Source: Cryobacterium sp. HLT2-28 (GTDB lineage: Bacteria > Actinomycetota > Actinomycetes > Actinomycetales > Microbacteriaceae). From it: a stretch of DNA of 64,000 nt. The stretch spans positions 62,001 to 126,000 of the forward strand of contig NZ_SOFH01000022.1 of NCBI RefSeq assembly GCF_004402495.1, read 5' to 3'. The notes beneath the pieces are model-generated. The model was not told where the DNA came from. It searched no databases and saw nothing but the letters and a program-made list of their open reading frames with translations. A program made the position numbers and the translations under genes. Positions 7,377-16,367 of this stretch are shown piece by piece; positions within the stretch are counted from its first letter, which is position 1, and the number at the start of each line of letters is the position of its first letter.

Positions 7377-8207
7377 ATGGGGCATGGTCCTAGAGACTGG
7401 AACCCGCCGGGATATTGGGACGCGCCGGCGGCCAACACGATCACACGCCCCCGCAGTAGGTACGTTGCAACCCAGCCGCGCGTCCGGTCGAGCAATTTGA
7501 CTGGATTGATGGCCGTCGCTTTGGGCCTCTTCGCCACTCTCCTGCCTCTGGCGCATCCGGACGTCAGCACGGGGTTCCGCGGATTCGCATTCACGACTGC
7601 CGGCATCACAGCGATCTCGCTCGCCATTCGAGCGACTCAGCTCCGACGGGAAGGCCGAGCGTCGAGCCGGCTACTGCCCGCAATCGGCGGAACTCTCGGT
7701 GTCGCCGGGACAATGTTATCAATTTGGAGCCTGGCGTTCTTCTACGCACCAAACGCCGTACCCCCCATGCCGAGCTTGGCATCGCTGACCGCTCTGACCC
7801 AGCCCATGGCCACCGCGCCTGATGTGCTCCCACAGGCGATCCCGGCAGCAGCGGCACCGCAAGTAGTTCCAGACGCCCCCGCTGCGACGCCGCTGGCCAC
7901 CGCGCCACGTTCTCCGGAAGAGACGCGTGCAGCCATGCAGATGGCAGCCGGCACGATCTCGTTTGTCCTCAAGAACCTAAGAACCTCTGGGCAACCATGG
8001 CCTGCTGAACTCCTCATCAACGCAGAAAACATGGTCTCGACACCAGAGGGCCAAGCGCTCTTTCAAATCCCTGTAGGCACAACAGGCGGATACGCACGGA
8101 GCACTAGTGGTGAGAATTACCGCCTCACGCTCACTGACGACTCCTCCGGCGCCGGCGTAACCTTCGATTCCGCAACTGGCCTCGTGACTGAGTATTTGAC
8201 GCTCTGA
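7377..8207 (+). CDS. Predicted membrane protein with Pro/Ala linker, 276 aa; 3' end set by a repeat
   Basis: I do not recognise the family. After a short Trp/Pro-rich N-terminus (MGHGPRDWNPPGYWDAP) there are three hydrophobic segments (about residues 43-63, 70-90 and 105-125). Then follow a Pro/Ala-rich linker of about 60 residues and a C-terminal domain of about 100 residues that is probably extracytoplasmic. The ATG at 7377 is the best start; the frame is open from 7200, but that part has no ribosome site. The stop codon TGA at 8205-8207 is the first three bases of the terminal repeat TGAGCACCACC, so the natural C-terminus may have been cut off by an insertion. Confidence 0.6.
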   Translation: MGHGPRDWNPPGYWDAPAANTITRPRSRYVATQPRVRSSNLTGLMAVALGLFATLLPLAHPDVSTGFRGFAFTTAGITAISLAIRATQLRREGRASSRLLPAIGGTLGVAGTMLSIWSLAFFYAPNAVPPMPSLASLTALTQPMATAPDVLPQAIPAAAAPQVVPDAPAATPLATAPRSPEETRAAMQMAAGTISFVLKNLRTSGQPWPAELLINAENMVSTPEGQALFQIPVGTTGGYARSTSGENYRLTLTDDSSGAGVTFDSATGLVTEYLTL

Positions 8208-8281
8208 GCACCACCCAGTCGTGCTGTTCAGCACCACCGATCGTGCCAGAGAGCACCACGAATTTGCATGGCTCAGCACCG
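8205..8281 (+). repeat. Left array of TGAGCACCACC-type repeats
   Basis: Four AGCACC(ACC) units start at 8207, 8230, 8252 and 8275, a spacing of 22-23 bp. The outermost unit reads TGAGCACCACC. The same unit occurs in inverted orientation at 19034-19123, again with 22-bp spacing. Phased subterminal repeats facing each other across a segment are typical transposase-binding ends of IS21- or Tn7-like elements, but no transposase of those families lies inside. Confidence 0.65.
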
Positions 8282-8784
8282 CTGGCCCACCGGGCCAATA
8301 TTTGCCCACCGATGAGGCTGTTTCTACCTGGCCCTGCAGTGCCGGTCCGGGGACACATCATGTTGAGGATGCCCCGATCCATCATGGCGTCCACGTCGAA
8401 CCTGTTCCGGTCCGTTGGCACCTACTCTTCGGTGAGCGCTCGATCATGACACCGTCGCCGTTGGCGACTAGCGCTCGTGGGTAGCGCTAGTCCGGGCAGG
8501 CGGTAGCGAAATTCCGCGAACTCGGCAGCACCCGGGTCTGTGCGCTGCCCTGCTATGAGGTGACGCCGATTTGGACGTTCCCGTTCATCGTTATGGGGCG
8601 GGTCCAGGAGGCCGCGTCATTGCCCGTAAGGGGATCCGCGAGAGACGGCACCTTCCACCTTGAGAACGATCACCACCGCGGGGAGATCCTGAGTCACCGC
8701 TCGTTACCCTGGGCACCAGACCAAAGTCGAATTTCGGCTTGCCACGGCCGACGAGCGCATTCGGAGCCGGGGAATTACGGTCTC
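8282..8784. other. About 500 bp without a convincing gene; contains a perfect hairpin
   Basis: This is the leader region of the large NTPase gene. The one clear structure is a perfect 10-bp stem GACTAGCGCT/AGCGCTAGTC with a 7-base loop at 8466-8492. It has no T-tract after it, so it is not a standard intrinsic terminator on either strand. The NTPase frame is open upstream to 8560, but that part lacks a ribosome site and its translation looks non-native. Confidence 0.5.
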
Positions 8785-11700
8785 ATGACACGACACGACA
8801 GGGCCCCGCGGATCAAGTCGGCGAGCTTCGTCTGGGGGCCCGACCATACTGGCACTGTGACTGCACACGAAGAAGCTGATCGGAACCTGACTGAGGACGC
8901 GCCTAAACCTGCCGAGGTGCCAGCACCATCAGTCGTCCTCCGTACTCTCGCGCCCCAGTACGAGGCACCGCACCACGCGGGTTATCTACGCCACCTTGAA
9001 GATGCGATCAAGGAGCCCAAGAATCGCAACATTGCGCTCACGGGCCGATACGGTTCGGGAAAATCGAGCGTGCTCGATCAGTTCGAACTCGCGCACAAGG
9101 CGGATACCCTCCGAATCAGCATCAATACGCTCGGCCCGGACGAGGACGACGAAGACCTCACCAATCGGATCCAAAAGGAGTTGGTCAAACAGCTCGTCTA
9201 TCGTGCGGAGCCGGGAAAGCTACGCCGTTCGCGATTTGCGCGAAGCAGACCGCTGACCCGTTGGCGCGCGTTTTTCGAAGCGCTCGGGATCACAACCGGC
9301 GGGCTACTACTGCTCTGGCTGGTAGGCCTCCGGCCCGGCGGCAACTGGTTCGGTGACACCAACCAGCCGCTATTGACGTTCGCACTGGGTGGGGTATTCG
9401 TTGCCCTCATCGTGGCGGTTGTGTGGCTAGCGCGGCTAATCATCGGCGATCGCATTGTCTCCCAGGTCACAACAGCCGGAACGACGATCACCCTCGGCGA
9501 CAAGCCGACCACATACTTCGACGGCTTTCTCGACGAAATCGTCACCTTTTTCGACGCCGTCGAGCCGAAGTACGTGATCTTCGAAGACCTCGATCGCTTC
9601 GACGATCCGCAGATCTTCGACTCCCTCCGTGAACTGAACACATTGATAAACGCGTCCTCGCACTGGATCGGCAAGGATGGTCCGCTTCGGTTCATCTACG
9701 CGATCAAGGACAGCCTCTTCGAAAAAATCGGCACAGCTCTCGACGAAACGGACACGGCTTTGGGCGACGAATCGCCTAAGCCGCCGACCGCGAACTCGGG
9801 CCGCAGGATCGATCTGGCTGCCGCGGCCGTGGAACGCGCGAACAGGACTAAGTTCTTTGAACTAGTAATACCCGTCGTGCCGTTCATCTCACATCGCAAC
9901 GCTCGAGACCTCCTTGCAGGAGCGCTGACCAAGCTCCGCCTGCCCGACAATCTTGTTACACGACCCCTACTGGATCTCGTCGCGCGCCACACGACCGACA
10001 TGAGGCTGCTGATCAACATCTGCAACGAGTTCGCGGTGTTCGCCGAGCAGCTCTACTGGACCGACAATCGCGCGCCGGGAATGACTCCGGACGATCTGTT
10101 CGCGCTGGTTTCCTACAAGAACTTCCATCTCGCGGACTTCGAGTCCATCCCGCAGCGCGGGAGTGCCTTGGACACTCTTGAGGACCGCCATAGAGAGCTC
10201 GTTCGGTCGACCATTCAGGATCTCCAGAAGAAGCGCCGTGAGCTGGTCCAGACGGAAGAGAAGCGCCGCCTCCAGGGCGAAACTGCGGCGACTCTGGGAG
10301 CATTGCTGGTTGCGGTCAAGGATCTGGTTTCGTTGCGATCCACGTACGGCTTTGCGGGAATCGAAGTCGACGGAGATACTCGTTCATTCGATGACGCCAG
10401 CAGCCCGATGTTGTGGCAGCGCGTCTCGGAAGTAGGCACGCTAACGCTGACGCCCGCGCGGCCGCAGCACGAGAAACCCGTAATCATCGGGACGGCAGAG
10501 CTGGCAACCTTATTTCCCGGCAGCATCGACGGCGAGGTATGGCGCAACTCGAACCCGGCCGAACTCGCCCATCAGGTGCAGCAGTACGACCACGACATCG
10601 CGTCACTGCGGGGTGCGGACTTCGAGACCCTCGCCCAGTACGAAGTACCTTCGGGCAAGACACCGTTCAACGACACGATCACTAGCACGCTCGATTCCGA
10701 ACTCGCACGAGATCTCGTGCGGCGAGGATTCCTAACCCGGAATTATTCGGAGTATTCAGCGCGCTTCTACGGGAGCTTCATTGGTGTGGACGTCGCCTTC
10801 TTCTACAACCACAGTGTCCAACCGAACCAAATGTACGTCGACTACACATTCAAGACGAAGAATGCAGTCACGAACCTACTTGAGCAGGTGCCAGCCGACT
10901 TCACGAGCTCTGTCAGCGCGCTCAACCTCGAGGTCACTGCACACCTCTTGATCAACGACCTGGACCTAGCGAAGGCAGTTGTCGCATTCATCTCGGCCCA
11001 CTACAGCAAGGACGCGCAGATCTTCCTCGATGCGGCGATGAATGCCCCCACGTTCCCACGTGAGGAGCTCGTCGAGGTGCTTGCAGCCCATCCCTGGAAG
11101 CAACTCTTCGACTACATCGCCAGCCACACCGGTATGCCTGACGAGGACACCAGACTCCGCTTGCTGGACTCGGCCCTGCTGAGTAGCGAGACCACGGACG
11201 CCTACGACCTCACCGCGGAGGTGCGCTCACTCCTCGCCAGCGAGTATTCGAGACTCAGCGCGTTTCGCGAACCTCAAGCGGATGCGCGCTCGGTGACAGT
11301 CCTCGGCTTCGCAAAGGCCGCCGGGATCGTTGTCGCCGACTTGAACGTTCTTGGTACACCCCTTCGGAAGCGTATCGTCAACGCTGAGATGTACGAACTC
11401 TCCAAGACGAACCTGCAGACCGCGCTCGAGATCTCGACAACACCGACCATCGACGAACTCCGAGAGCACGATGCGGTTTGGCACTACTGCAAAGGGGACC
11501 TGGACGCGTACCTCGACGCGATACTCGGAGATGATGCTGGTGCAATCGTCGTGCTGTCGGAAGCTGTCCTCGCGGCTGTCATCGCAGAGCAACACACCAT
11601 CTGGACAGATGAGCAACTTGCCGCGGTAATTGCGGCGAGCTCCCCTAAAGCGGAACTGGCAGACTTCTCGGCGGTCCCTCGCGAGTCTTGGCCGCTCATC

Positions 11701-12558
11701 GTTGCAGGTCACCGGGTCGTCCAGACTGCCACCAACTTGGAGGAATACATTGCTGCGCACGGCGTCGATGAAAGCCTTGCTCAGTACCTGGTCAGGGACG
11801 GAACTCCTATTGAACTGCATGGTGTTTCCGAGGTTGATGACGATGACCGGGTCGCTCTCGCGGTGCGACTTCTCAACGCCAGTTCGCTTCTCAAGGCTTC
11901 CGAGCGCGTCGCCCTCGCCGTCCAGCTTGACCTGCCAGACGGTGTCGAGGCGGTCGCACTGGTTCCCGCCGGGGACGACCTTCTGGCACGCACTTTAGAA
12001 GCAGGCATAGTTCCCGACGAGGCCGCGTCCTTCGCGCATTTCGCGACAGGCGGTTGGCGCTCAGTCGCAGACGCATTCTCCGTGTCGAAGAACGCGGATG
12101 TGTTCATCACGCCGGCGCTCGTGTCAGGGTATGTCGCAGAATTGATTCAAAGCGTTGATGTCCCTGGAAGCATCCGCAACAAAGTGACAGAGGACGTCGC
12201 TGCGTTTGTCCCCGAGGACGAAGTCGAATCGCTCCGGGCGATAGGCATCTACGCCGCCGAAAGGTGGATCAGGATTTCGCGCGAGCAGGTCAGCCGAATT
12301 GCGAGAGTCACCCTGGACGCCAGTGCCGTGCTCCCACATCTGGTTCGAGATAGAGACCTCAGCCCTGATCAGTTGATCGAGACGATGGCATTCCTCGGCG
12401 CACCATACAACGCTTTGACCAGCGGTCCGGGAGTGGAGTTCAACCTACCAACCGGCTCGTCTGCCAAGACACTCCTGGAGCGACTTGAGGCGGCCGGCCG
12501 TGTGGAGATCTTCAACCGCGGATGGGGATCTGGGAAGGGTGTACGCAACCGGATCTGA
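8785..12558 (+). CDS. KAP/YobI-like membrane-anchored P-loop NTPase, 1257 aa
   Basis: A giant NTPase. The P-loop LTGRYGSGKSSVLDQF lies at about residues 83-98 and the Walker B VIFEDLDRFD at about 262-272, followed by a sensor-like RFIYAIKDSLFEK. Two transmembrane helices (about 165-187 and 196-222) are inserted between Walker A and Walker B, the arrangement typical of KAP NTPases and of the related YobI-type proteins. The remaining roughly 800 residues have no motif I recognise and may be helical-repeat sensor modules. KAP-like NTPases recur in bacterial defence loci, so a phage-sensing, membrane-acting role is plausible inference. The start is uncertain: ATG 8785 (GGGGAA 13 bases upstream) is preferred, with GTG 8857 as an alternative. 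It is monocistronic, followed by an IS256 element. Confidence 0.8.
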   Translation: MTRHDRAPRIKSASFVWGPDHTGTVTAHEEADRNLTEDAPKPAEVPAPSVVLRTLAPQYEAPHHAGYLRHLEDAIKEPKNRNIALTGRYGSGKSSVLDQFELAHKADTLRISINTLGPDEDDEDLTNRIQKELVKQLVYRAEPGKLRRSRFARSRPLTRWRAFFEALGITTGGLLLLWLVGLRPGGNWFGDTNQPLLTFALGGVFVALIVAVVWLARLIIGDRIVSQVTTAGTTITLGDKPTTYFDGFLDEIVTFFDAVEPKYVIFEDLDRFDDPQIFDSLRELNTLINASSHWIGKDGPLRFIYAIKDSLFEKIGTALDETDTALGDESPKPPTANSGRRIDLAAAAVERANRTKFFELVIPVVPFISHRNARDLLAGALTKLRLPDNLVTRPLLDLVARHTTDMRLLINICNEFAVFAEQLYWTDNRAPGMTPDDLFALVSYKNFHLADFESIPQRGSALDTLEDRHRELVRSTIQDLQKKRRELVQTEEKRRLQGETAATLGALLVAVKDLVSLRSTYGFAGIEVDGDTRSFDDASSPMLWQRVSEVGTLTLTPARPQHEKPVIIGTAELATLFPGSIDGEVWRNSNPAELAHQVQQYDHDIASLRGADFETLAQYEVPSGKTPFNDTITSTLDSELARDLVRRGFLTRNYSEYSARFYGSFIGVDVAFFYNHSVQPNQMYVDYTFKTKNAVTNLLEQVPADFTSSVSALNLEVTAHLLINDLDLAKAVVAFISAHYSKDAQIFLDAAMNAPTFPREELVEVLAAHPWKQLFDYIASHTGMPDEDTRLRLLDSALLSSETTDAYDLTAEVRSLLASEYSRLSAFREPQADARSVTVLGFAKAAGIVVADLNVLGTPLRKRIVNAEMYELSKTNLQTALEISTTPTIDELREHDAVWHYCKGDLDAYLDAILGDDAGAIVVLSEAVLAAVIAEQHTIWTDEQLAAVIAASSPKAELADFSAVPRESWPLIVAGHRVVQTATNLEEYIAAHGVDESLAQYLVRDGTPIELHGVSEVDDDDRVALAVRLLNASSLLKASERVALAVQLDLPDGVEAVALVPAGDDLLARTLEAGIVPDEAASFAHFATGGWRSVADAFSVSKNADVFITPALVSGYVAELIQSVDVPGSIRNKVTEDVAAFVPEDEVESLRAIGIYAAERWIRISREQVSRIARVTLDASAVLPHLVRDRDLSPDQLIETMAFLGAPYNALTSGPGVEFNLPTGSSAKTLLERLEAAGRVEIFNRGWGSGKGVRNRI

Positions 12559-12734
12559 GACCGGGGACATCCCAGTTGACGGCGGAACGGAGAAATGATG
12601 GCGGGAGAGGCGCTCGGCGCCGACTCGCGGACAATCAAGATGATGGACCCACTCTCTTTCTCCGCGGAGCTTATGGGGTCACGTCCCGCTGAGTGGTGGA
12701 GTTTCTCAACGGAGCGGGGGTCAGTTGTTCTAGC
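12559..12734. other. Spacer between NTPase gene and IS256 transposase
   Basis: These 176 bases hold the 3' flank of the NTPase gene and presumably the right end of the minus-strand IS256 copy. A GGGGTCACGTCCCGCTGAG string near 12675 looks like a candidate terminal region. I cannot find its inverted partner beyond 13979, so the exact IS ends stay undefined. Confidence 0.35.
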
Positions 12735-13979
12735 TTAGGTGGCGGCGAGTTCTGGGAGGATCACCGCCTCGTCGAGGACCTCGATGGGGTTGTTCATGAC
12801 GGCCAGCTCGAGCATCGAGGCCTCGGAGAAGTAGCGGCGTTCGCCGGCTTCCCACTCGTCGTGCTGCTCGATCAACACAGACCCCGCCAGGCGCAGCAGG
12901 GCTGCGGCGTTGGGGAAGACGCCGACGACGTCGGTGCGGCGTTTGATCTCCTTGTTCACCCGTTCGAGCGGGTTTGTGGACCAGATCTGGCGCCAGTGCC
13001 GCCTAGGGAAGCCGGCGAAGGCGAGGAGGTCGGGTTGCGCGTCGACGAGCATCGCGGCGACCTTCGGGTGCGAGCGGTCCAGCATCGTGGTCACCTCGCG
13101 GAACTGTTTCTCGATGTGTTCGCGGTCGGGCTGGGCGAAGATGGTGCGGATGATCGAGGCGACCATGTCCTGCGATCCCTTCGGCACCACGGCGAGGACG
13201 TTGCGCATGAAATGCACCCGGCAGCGTTGCCAGCCAGCGCCTTGAAAGACGGTCCCGATGGCTTTCTTCAGCCCGGTGTGTGCGTCAGACATGACCAGCT
13301 TGACCCCGGCGAGCCCGCGGGTCTTCAACGACCGCAGGAAGCTGGTCCAAAAGCCCTCGTTCTCGCTGTCACCAACGTCGAAACCCAGGACTTCCCGGCG
13401 TCCATCGGCCGCGACGCCGACCGCGACGACGATGGCCTGGGACACGATCCGGTGGCCGACGCGGGCCGTGCAGTAGGTCGCGTCAAGGAACACGTAGGGG
13501 AAGTCCTGCGCGGCGAGGGTGCGGTCGCGAAACTGGGCGACCTCGGCATCCAGGCCCGCACAGATCCGGGACACTTCCGACTTCGAGATCCCGGTGTCAG
13601 CGCCGAGCGCCTTGACGAGGTCGTCGACCTTCCGGGTCGATACACCGTGAACGTAGGCCTCCAACACGACCGCGAACAACGCCTGGTCGACCCGGCGGCG
13701 CCGCTCCAACAGCGCCGGGAAGAAGGAGCCGGCGCGCAGCTTCGGGATCTTCAGGTCGAGGTCCCCGGCCGTCGTCGTCAACGTCCGCGGCCGGGTGCCG
13801 TTGCGGTGGGTGGTGCGGTCGCCGGAGCGTTCAAACGGGGCGGCGCCGATGAACGCGGCCGCCTCCGCATCGATCAATTCTTGATAGAGAGTTTCGGTCG
13901 CGACGCGGATTCGGTCGGTGACATCGGTGAGTTTGAGTTCTCCCAGCAGGTCAAGCAGGGCAGACTGGTCTAGAGCCAT
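12735..13979 (-). CDS. IS256-family transposase
   Basis: The 414-aa mutator-type transposase is full length. The DDE residues sit in YVFLDATYC (first Asp), LVMSDAHTGL (second Asp) and NPLERVNKEIKRR (Glu), with the family's C/D(2)H region CRVHFMRNV before the last. N-terminal TTHRNGTRPR and LKIPKLRAGSFFP are standard IS256 signatures. No frameshift is visible, so the enzyme is probably active. It lies inside the segment bounded by the 8205 and 19123 repeats. The neighbouring IS110 copy begins within about 270 bases of its 5' end and may have displaced one terminus. Confidence 0.95.
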   Translation of the reverse strand: MALDQSALLDLLGELKLTDVTDRIRVATETLYQELIDAEAAAFIGAAPFERSGDRTTHRNGTRPRTLTTTAGDLDLKIPKLRAGSFFPALLERRRRVDQALFAVVLEAYVHGVSTRKVDDLVKALGADTGISKSEVSRICAGLDAEVAQFRDRTLAAQDFPYVFLDATYCTARVGHRIVSQAIVVAVGVAADGRREVLGFDVGDSENEGFWTSFLRSLKTRGLAGVKLVMSDAHTGLKKAIGTVFQGAGWQRCRVHFMRNVLAVVPKGSQDMVASIIRTIFAQPDREHIEKQFREVTTMLDRSHPKVAAMLVDAQPDLLAFAGFPRRHWRQIWSTNPLERVNKEIKRRTDVVGVFPNAAALLRLAGSVLIEQHDEWEAGERRYFSEASMLELAVMNNPIEVLDEAVILPELAAT

Positions 13980-14246
13980 CTCTAATGGTTAGTTGCTGGC
14001 CTGGGGCTGGCTGGCAAGCTGGTATCGGCCTTTCCCAACGTGACTCAAGAGCCATCTGTCCCGCGCAAGCGGTGGCTTTCACACGACCTGTCCGCTGGGC
14101 TAGGTCGGTGCCGGCCTGACCCGTTTCGATGGCTTCATAGAAGGTTGTCCACCCACGCTCCGGCGGGGGTGTGACTCATTAGAGATCTGCCTCGCGACGA
14201 TTCTCCCAGGCCCGGATAACGAACCATTACCGGAAGAGGACACTTC
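13980..14246 (+). other. Non-coding left part of IS110 copy; candidate bridge RNA region
   Basis: This 267-bp stretch before the IS110 transposase contains no gene. IS110-group elements carry a structured bridge RNA in the non-coding end upstream of the recombinase, and this is where it would lie. Inverted short repeats TCTCTAATG (13979-13987) and CATTAGAGA (14178-14186) are visible. CATAGAAGG occurs here (14136-14144) and again just past the transposase stop (15277-15285), possibly near the element ends. I cannot fold the RNA reliably by eye. Confidence 0.4.
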
Positions 14247-15269
14247 GTGAGCACCGTGGCTGACACATACAAATACGTCATCGGCGTGGATACCCACGCC
14301 AAAACGCACACCTACGCAGTCATTGACACCGCTTCGTTTCCCACCACCGACGCTGGCACCGCCCGCGCGATCGCATGGATTGAGCGACGCTCGGATGGGC
14401 AGCAGCTTGCCGCTGTCGAGGGCACCGGCTCCTACGGAGCCACCGTGACTCGCGCTCTCACCACCGCGGGGATCCGCGTCTGCGAGGTCAAACCACCCAA
14501 ACGGCAGGCCCGGGATGGTCACGGCAAAACCGACCAAATCGATGCCGTGGCTGCCGCCCGCACCGCGCTTGGCACCGATGCGACCGCGCTGATTCTGCCG
14601 CGCGCCGACGGGCTTCGCAGCGCCCTTCGAGTTCTGCTCGTCGCGAGACACAGTATCGATTCCCAACGCACCAGCGACCGCGACGCGCTCAACGCGCTCC
14701 TGCGGATAATCAACCTGGGCCTCGACGTCCGCGCACCCCTGACCAACACCCAAGTCGACATCATCGCCGCATGGCGCGATCGCTCCAGCGATGACACTGC
14801 CGCTGCCGTCGCCCGATCTGAAGCCCGCAGGCTCGCCTCCGCGATCCACCAGCGCACTCGCGAGTTGGAAACGAATCACGCGGCCCTGTCAAAGCACGTC
14901 GACGAACTCGCTCCAGGCATCCAGGACATCCCCGGTGTCGGACCGTTCACGGCCGCTATCATCCTGACCGCTTATTCCCACCAAGGCAGAGTGCGCTCGG
15001 AAGCCGCCTTCGCGGCGTTGGCTGGCGTTAGCCCAATTCCGGCATCATCGGGAAATACGACCCGGCATCGCCTCAACCGCCACGGCGACCGTCAACTGAA
15101 CCGAGCGCTCCACATCATTGCCCGCTGCCGCATGATCACCGACCCCACGACGAAAAGCTACGTTGACAGAAGAACCGCCGAAGGCAAGACCCGGCGAGAG
15201 ATCCACCGCTGCCTCAAACGATTCATCGCCCGCAGCATCTATCGCTCACTGGCTACCCTTACTGCTTGA
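14247..15269 (+). CDS. IS110-family transposase (DEDD recombinase)
   Basis: The 340-aa protein has the two IS110 domains. The N-terminal RuvC-like DEDD domain has acidic residues in VIGVDTHAKTHTYAV, AAVEGTGSYG and KTDQIDAVAAA. The C-terminal Transposase_20 domain has DIPGVGPFTAAIIL (HhH-like) and GVSPIPASSGNTTRHRLNR with the conserved serine, followed by RQLNRALHIIA. It is full length without frameshift. IS110 enzymes move without terminal inverted repeats, guided by an RNA encoded in the element's non-coding end, here most probably upstream. Confidence 0.95.
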   Translation: MSTVADTYKYVIGVDTHAKTHTYAVIDTASFPTTDAGTARAIAWIERRSDGQQLAAVEGTGSYGATVTRALTTAGIRVCEVKPPKRQARDGHGKTDQIDAVAAARTALGTDATALILPRADGLRSALRVLLVARHSIDSQRTSDRDALNALLRIINLGLDVRAPLTNTQVDIIAAWRDRSSDDTAAAVARSEARRLASAIHQRTRELETNHAALSKHVDELAPGIQDIPGVGPFTAAIILTAYSHQGRVRSEAAFAALAGVSPIPASSGNTTRHRLNRHGDRQLNRALHIIARCRMITDPTTKSYVDRRTAEGKTRREIHRCLKRFIARSIYRSLATLTA

Positions 15270-15415
15270 CTTCAACCATAGAAGGGTCGTGTGGTGTCCT
15301 TTGTAAGTTCTTTGATCGGTACTCACTGACCATCCCACGGTGGCTCCTCACGTTGACGAAGCAACGCTCACGAGCCGGAAACCACACCACTCACAGGGAC
15401 GTAACCTCTTATGGC

Positions 15416-16083
15416 TCACCGAGCACCATCGGGCCCGAGTTCGGCCGGCTGCACGCACGCCCGCAGGTGGATCCTTTGGCGAGCATCCTGGCGTCGAGCG
15501 ATGACCGCCGCTTGAGGCCGCTGGCCTGCAGTTTTCCGCACATGCGATTCGACAACGTCGAAGCCGGCGCGGCCCAGCTCCGCGCTGATCGCGTCCACGG
15601 GCCACCGCTACGCCGGTGTGGTCGCGTGCGCGAACTTCTCGACCGCCGGGCCCTCAAAGAACCCAACAAGCAGTGTGCCTCAGGCTTGATCACCCGGCTG
15701 AATTCGCGCAATGGAACCTGGATCGCGCCGGGCTCGTAATGAATGTGTGCGTACCACGACAGCACCCCACCGACCGAATTGGTGTCAGCGTCGATGGAAT
15801 CGAGACCTTCGATGGCGAAGTCCACGGTGGGGAAAGCGTTTGTGGCATGAGCAATGAATTCAGGAACTTGATCGATGCCCCGAGCGATCAAGCCCTGCTG
15901 GGGCAGGAAGTTCGTCCAATGACCCGGGCCACAACCCGCATCAATGAGGTTGCCATGGACGGCGCCTGCCTACGTAGACACGATATGCAGATCCGATGGA
16001 TGAACCGAACTCATCGAGCCCAACAGATCTACGTATTCCGTCGCCCTGCCGGAGTATGCGGAGCTGCTCGCTTCGCTGGGCAT
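15416..16083 (-). pseudogene. Decayed SAM-dependent methyltransferase gene
   Basis: Read from an ATG at 16083, the frame gives an N-terminus with YVDLLGSM, then a TAG stop at about 15972, then the SAM-binding motif DAGCGPGHWTNFL and ARGIDQVPEFIAHA. Near 15650 the coding frame shifts: CLLG continues as FFEG and EKFAHATTPAYRW in another frame, then DAISAELGRAGFDVVESHVR. So at least one nonsense and one frameshift mutation separate a class I methyltransferase of the small-molecule type into three pieces. The gene is dead. Its position behind two IS elements fits relaxed selection. Ends are approximate. Confidence 0.8.
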
Positions 16084-16367
16084 GCCCTCAAGTCTAAGCA
16101 GACCGAATCGAGCTGCCCGCACGACGGTGGCTCATCGAGCAGCCTAAAAGTAAGTCTCCAGTTCTGAGCCAAGCGCCTGGTCCGGGAGCGAAAGTAATTG
16201 CTCAGTCATGGTGCGGCACGATATTTCGGGCGATCGCATTTCCCAGAACGCGGCCGGCGAACCGAGACTTTGTTGCTCGAGTGTTGACATAATGCCGGGG
16301 GTCCATTCCCCTGGCGCCGCCCGGCGGCCATCATTGTCGAAAGCGATGCGTTGGGAAAGGTGAAAAG

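Noticed and set aside
8200-8290. CRISPR array
   Set aside because: Units are short (7-11 bp), the spacers are 12-15 bp, and no cas gene is present; it is a subterminal repeat array.
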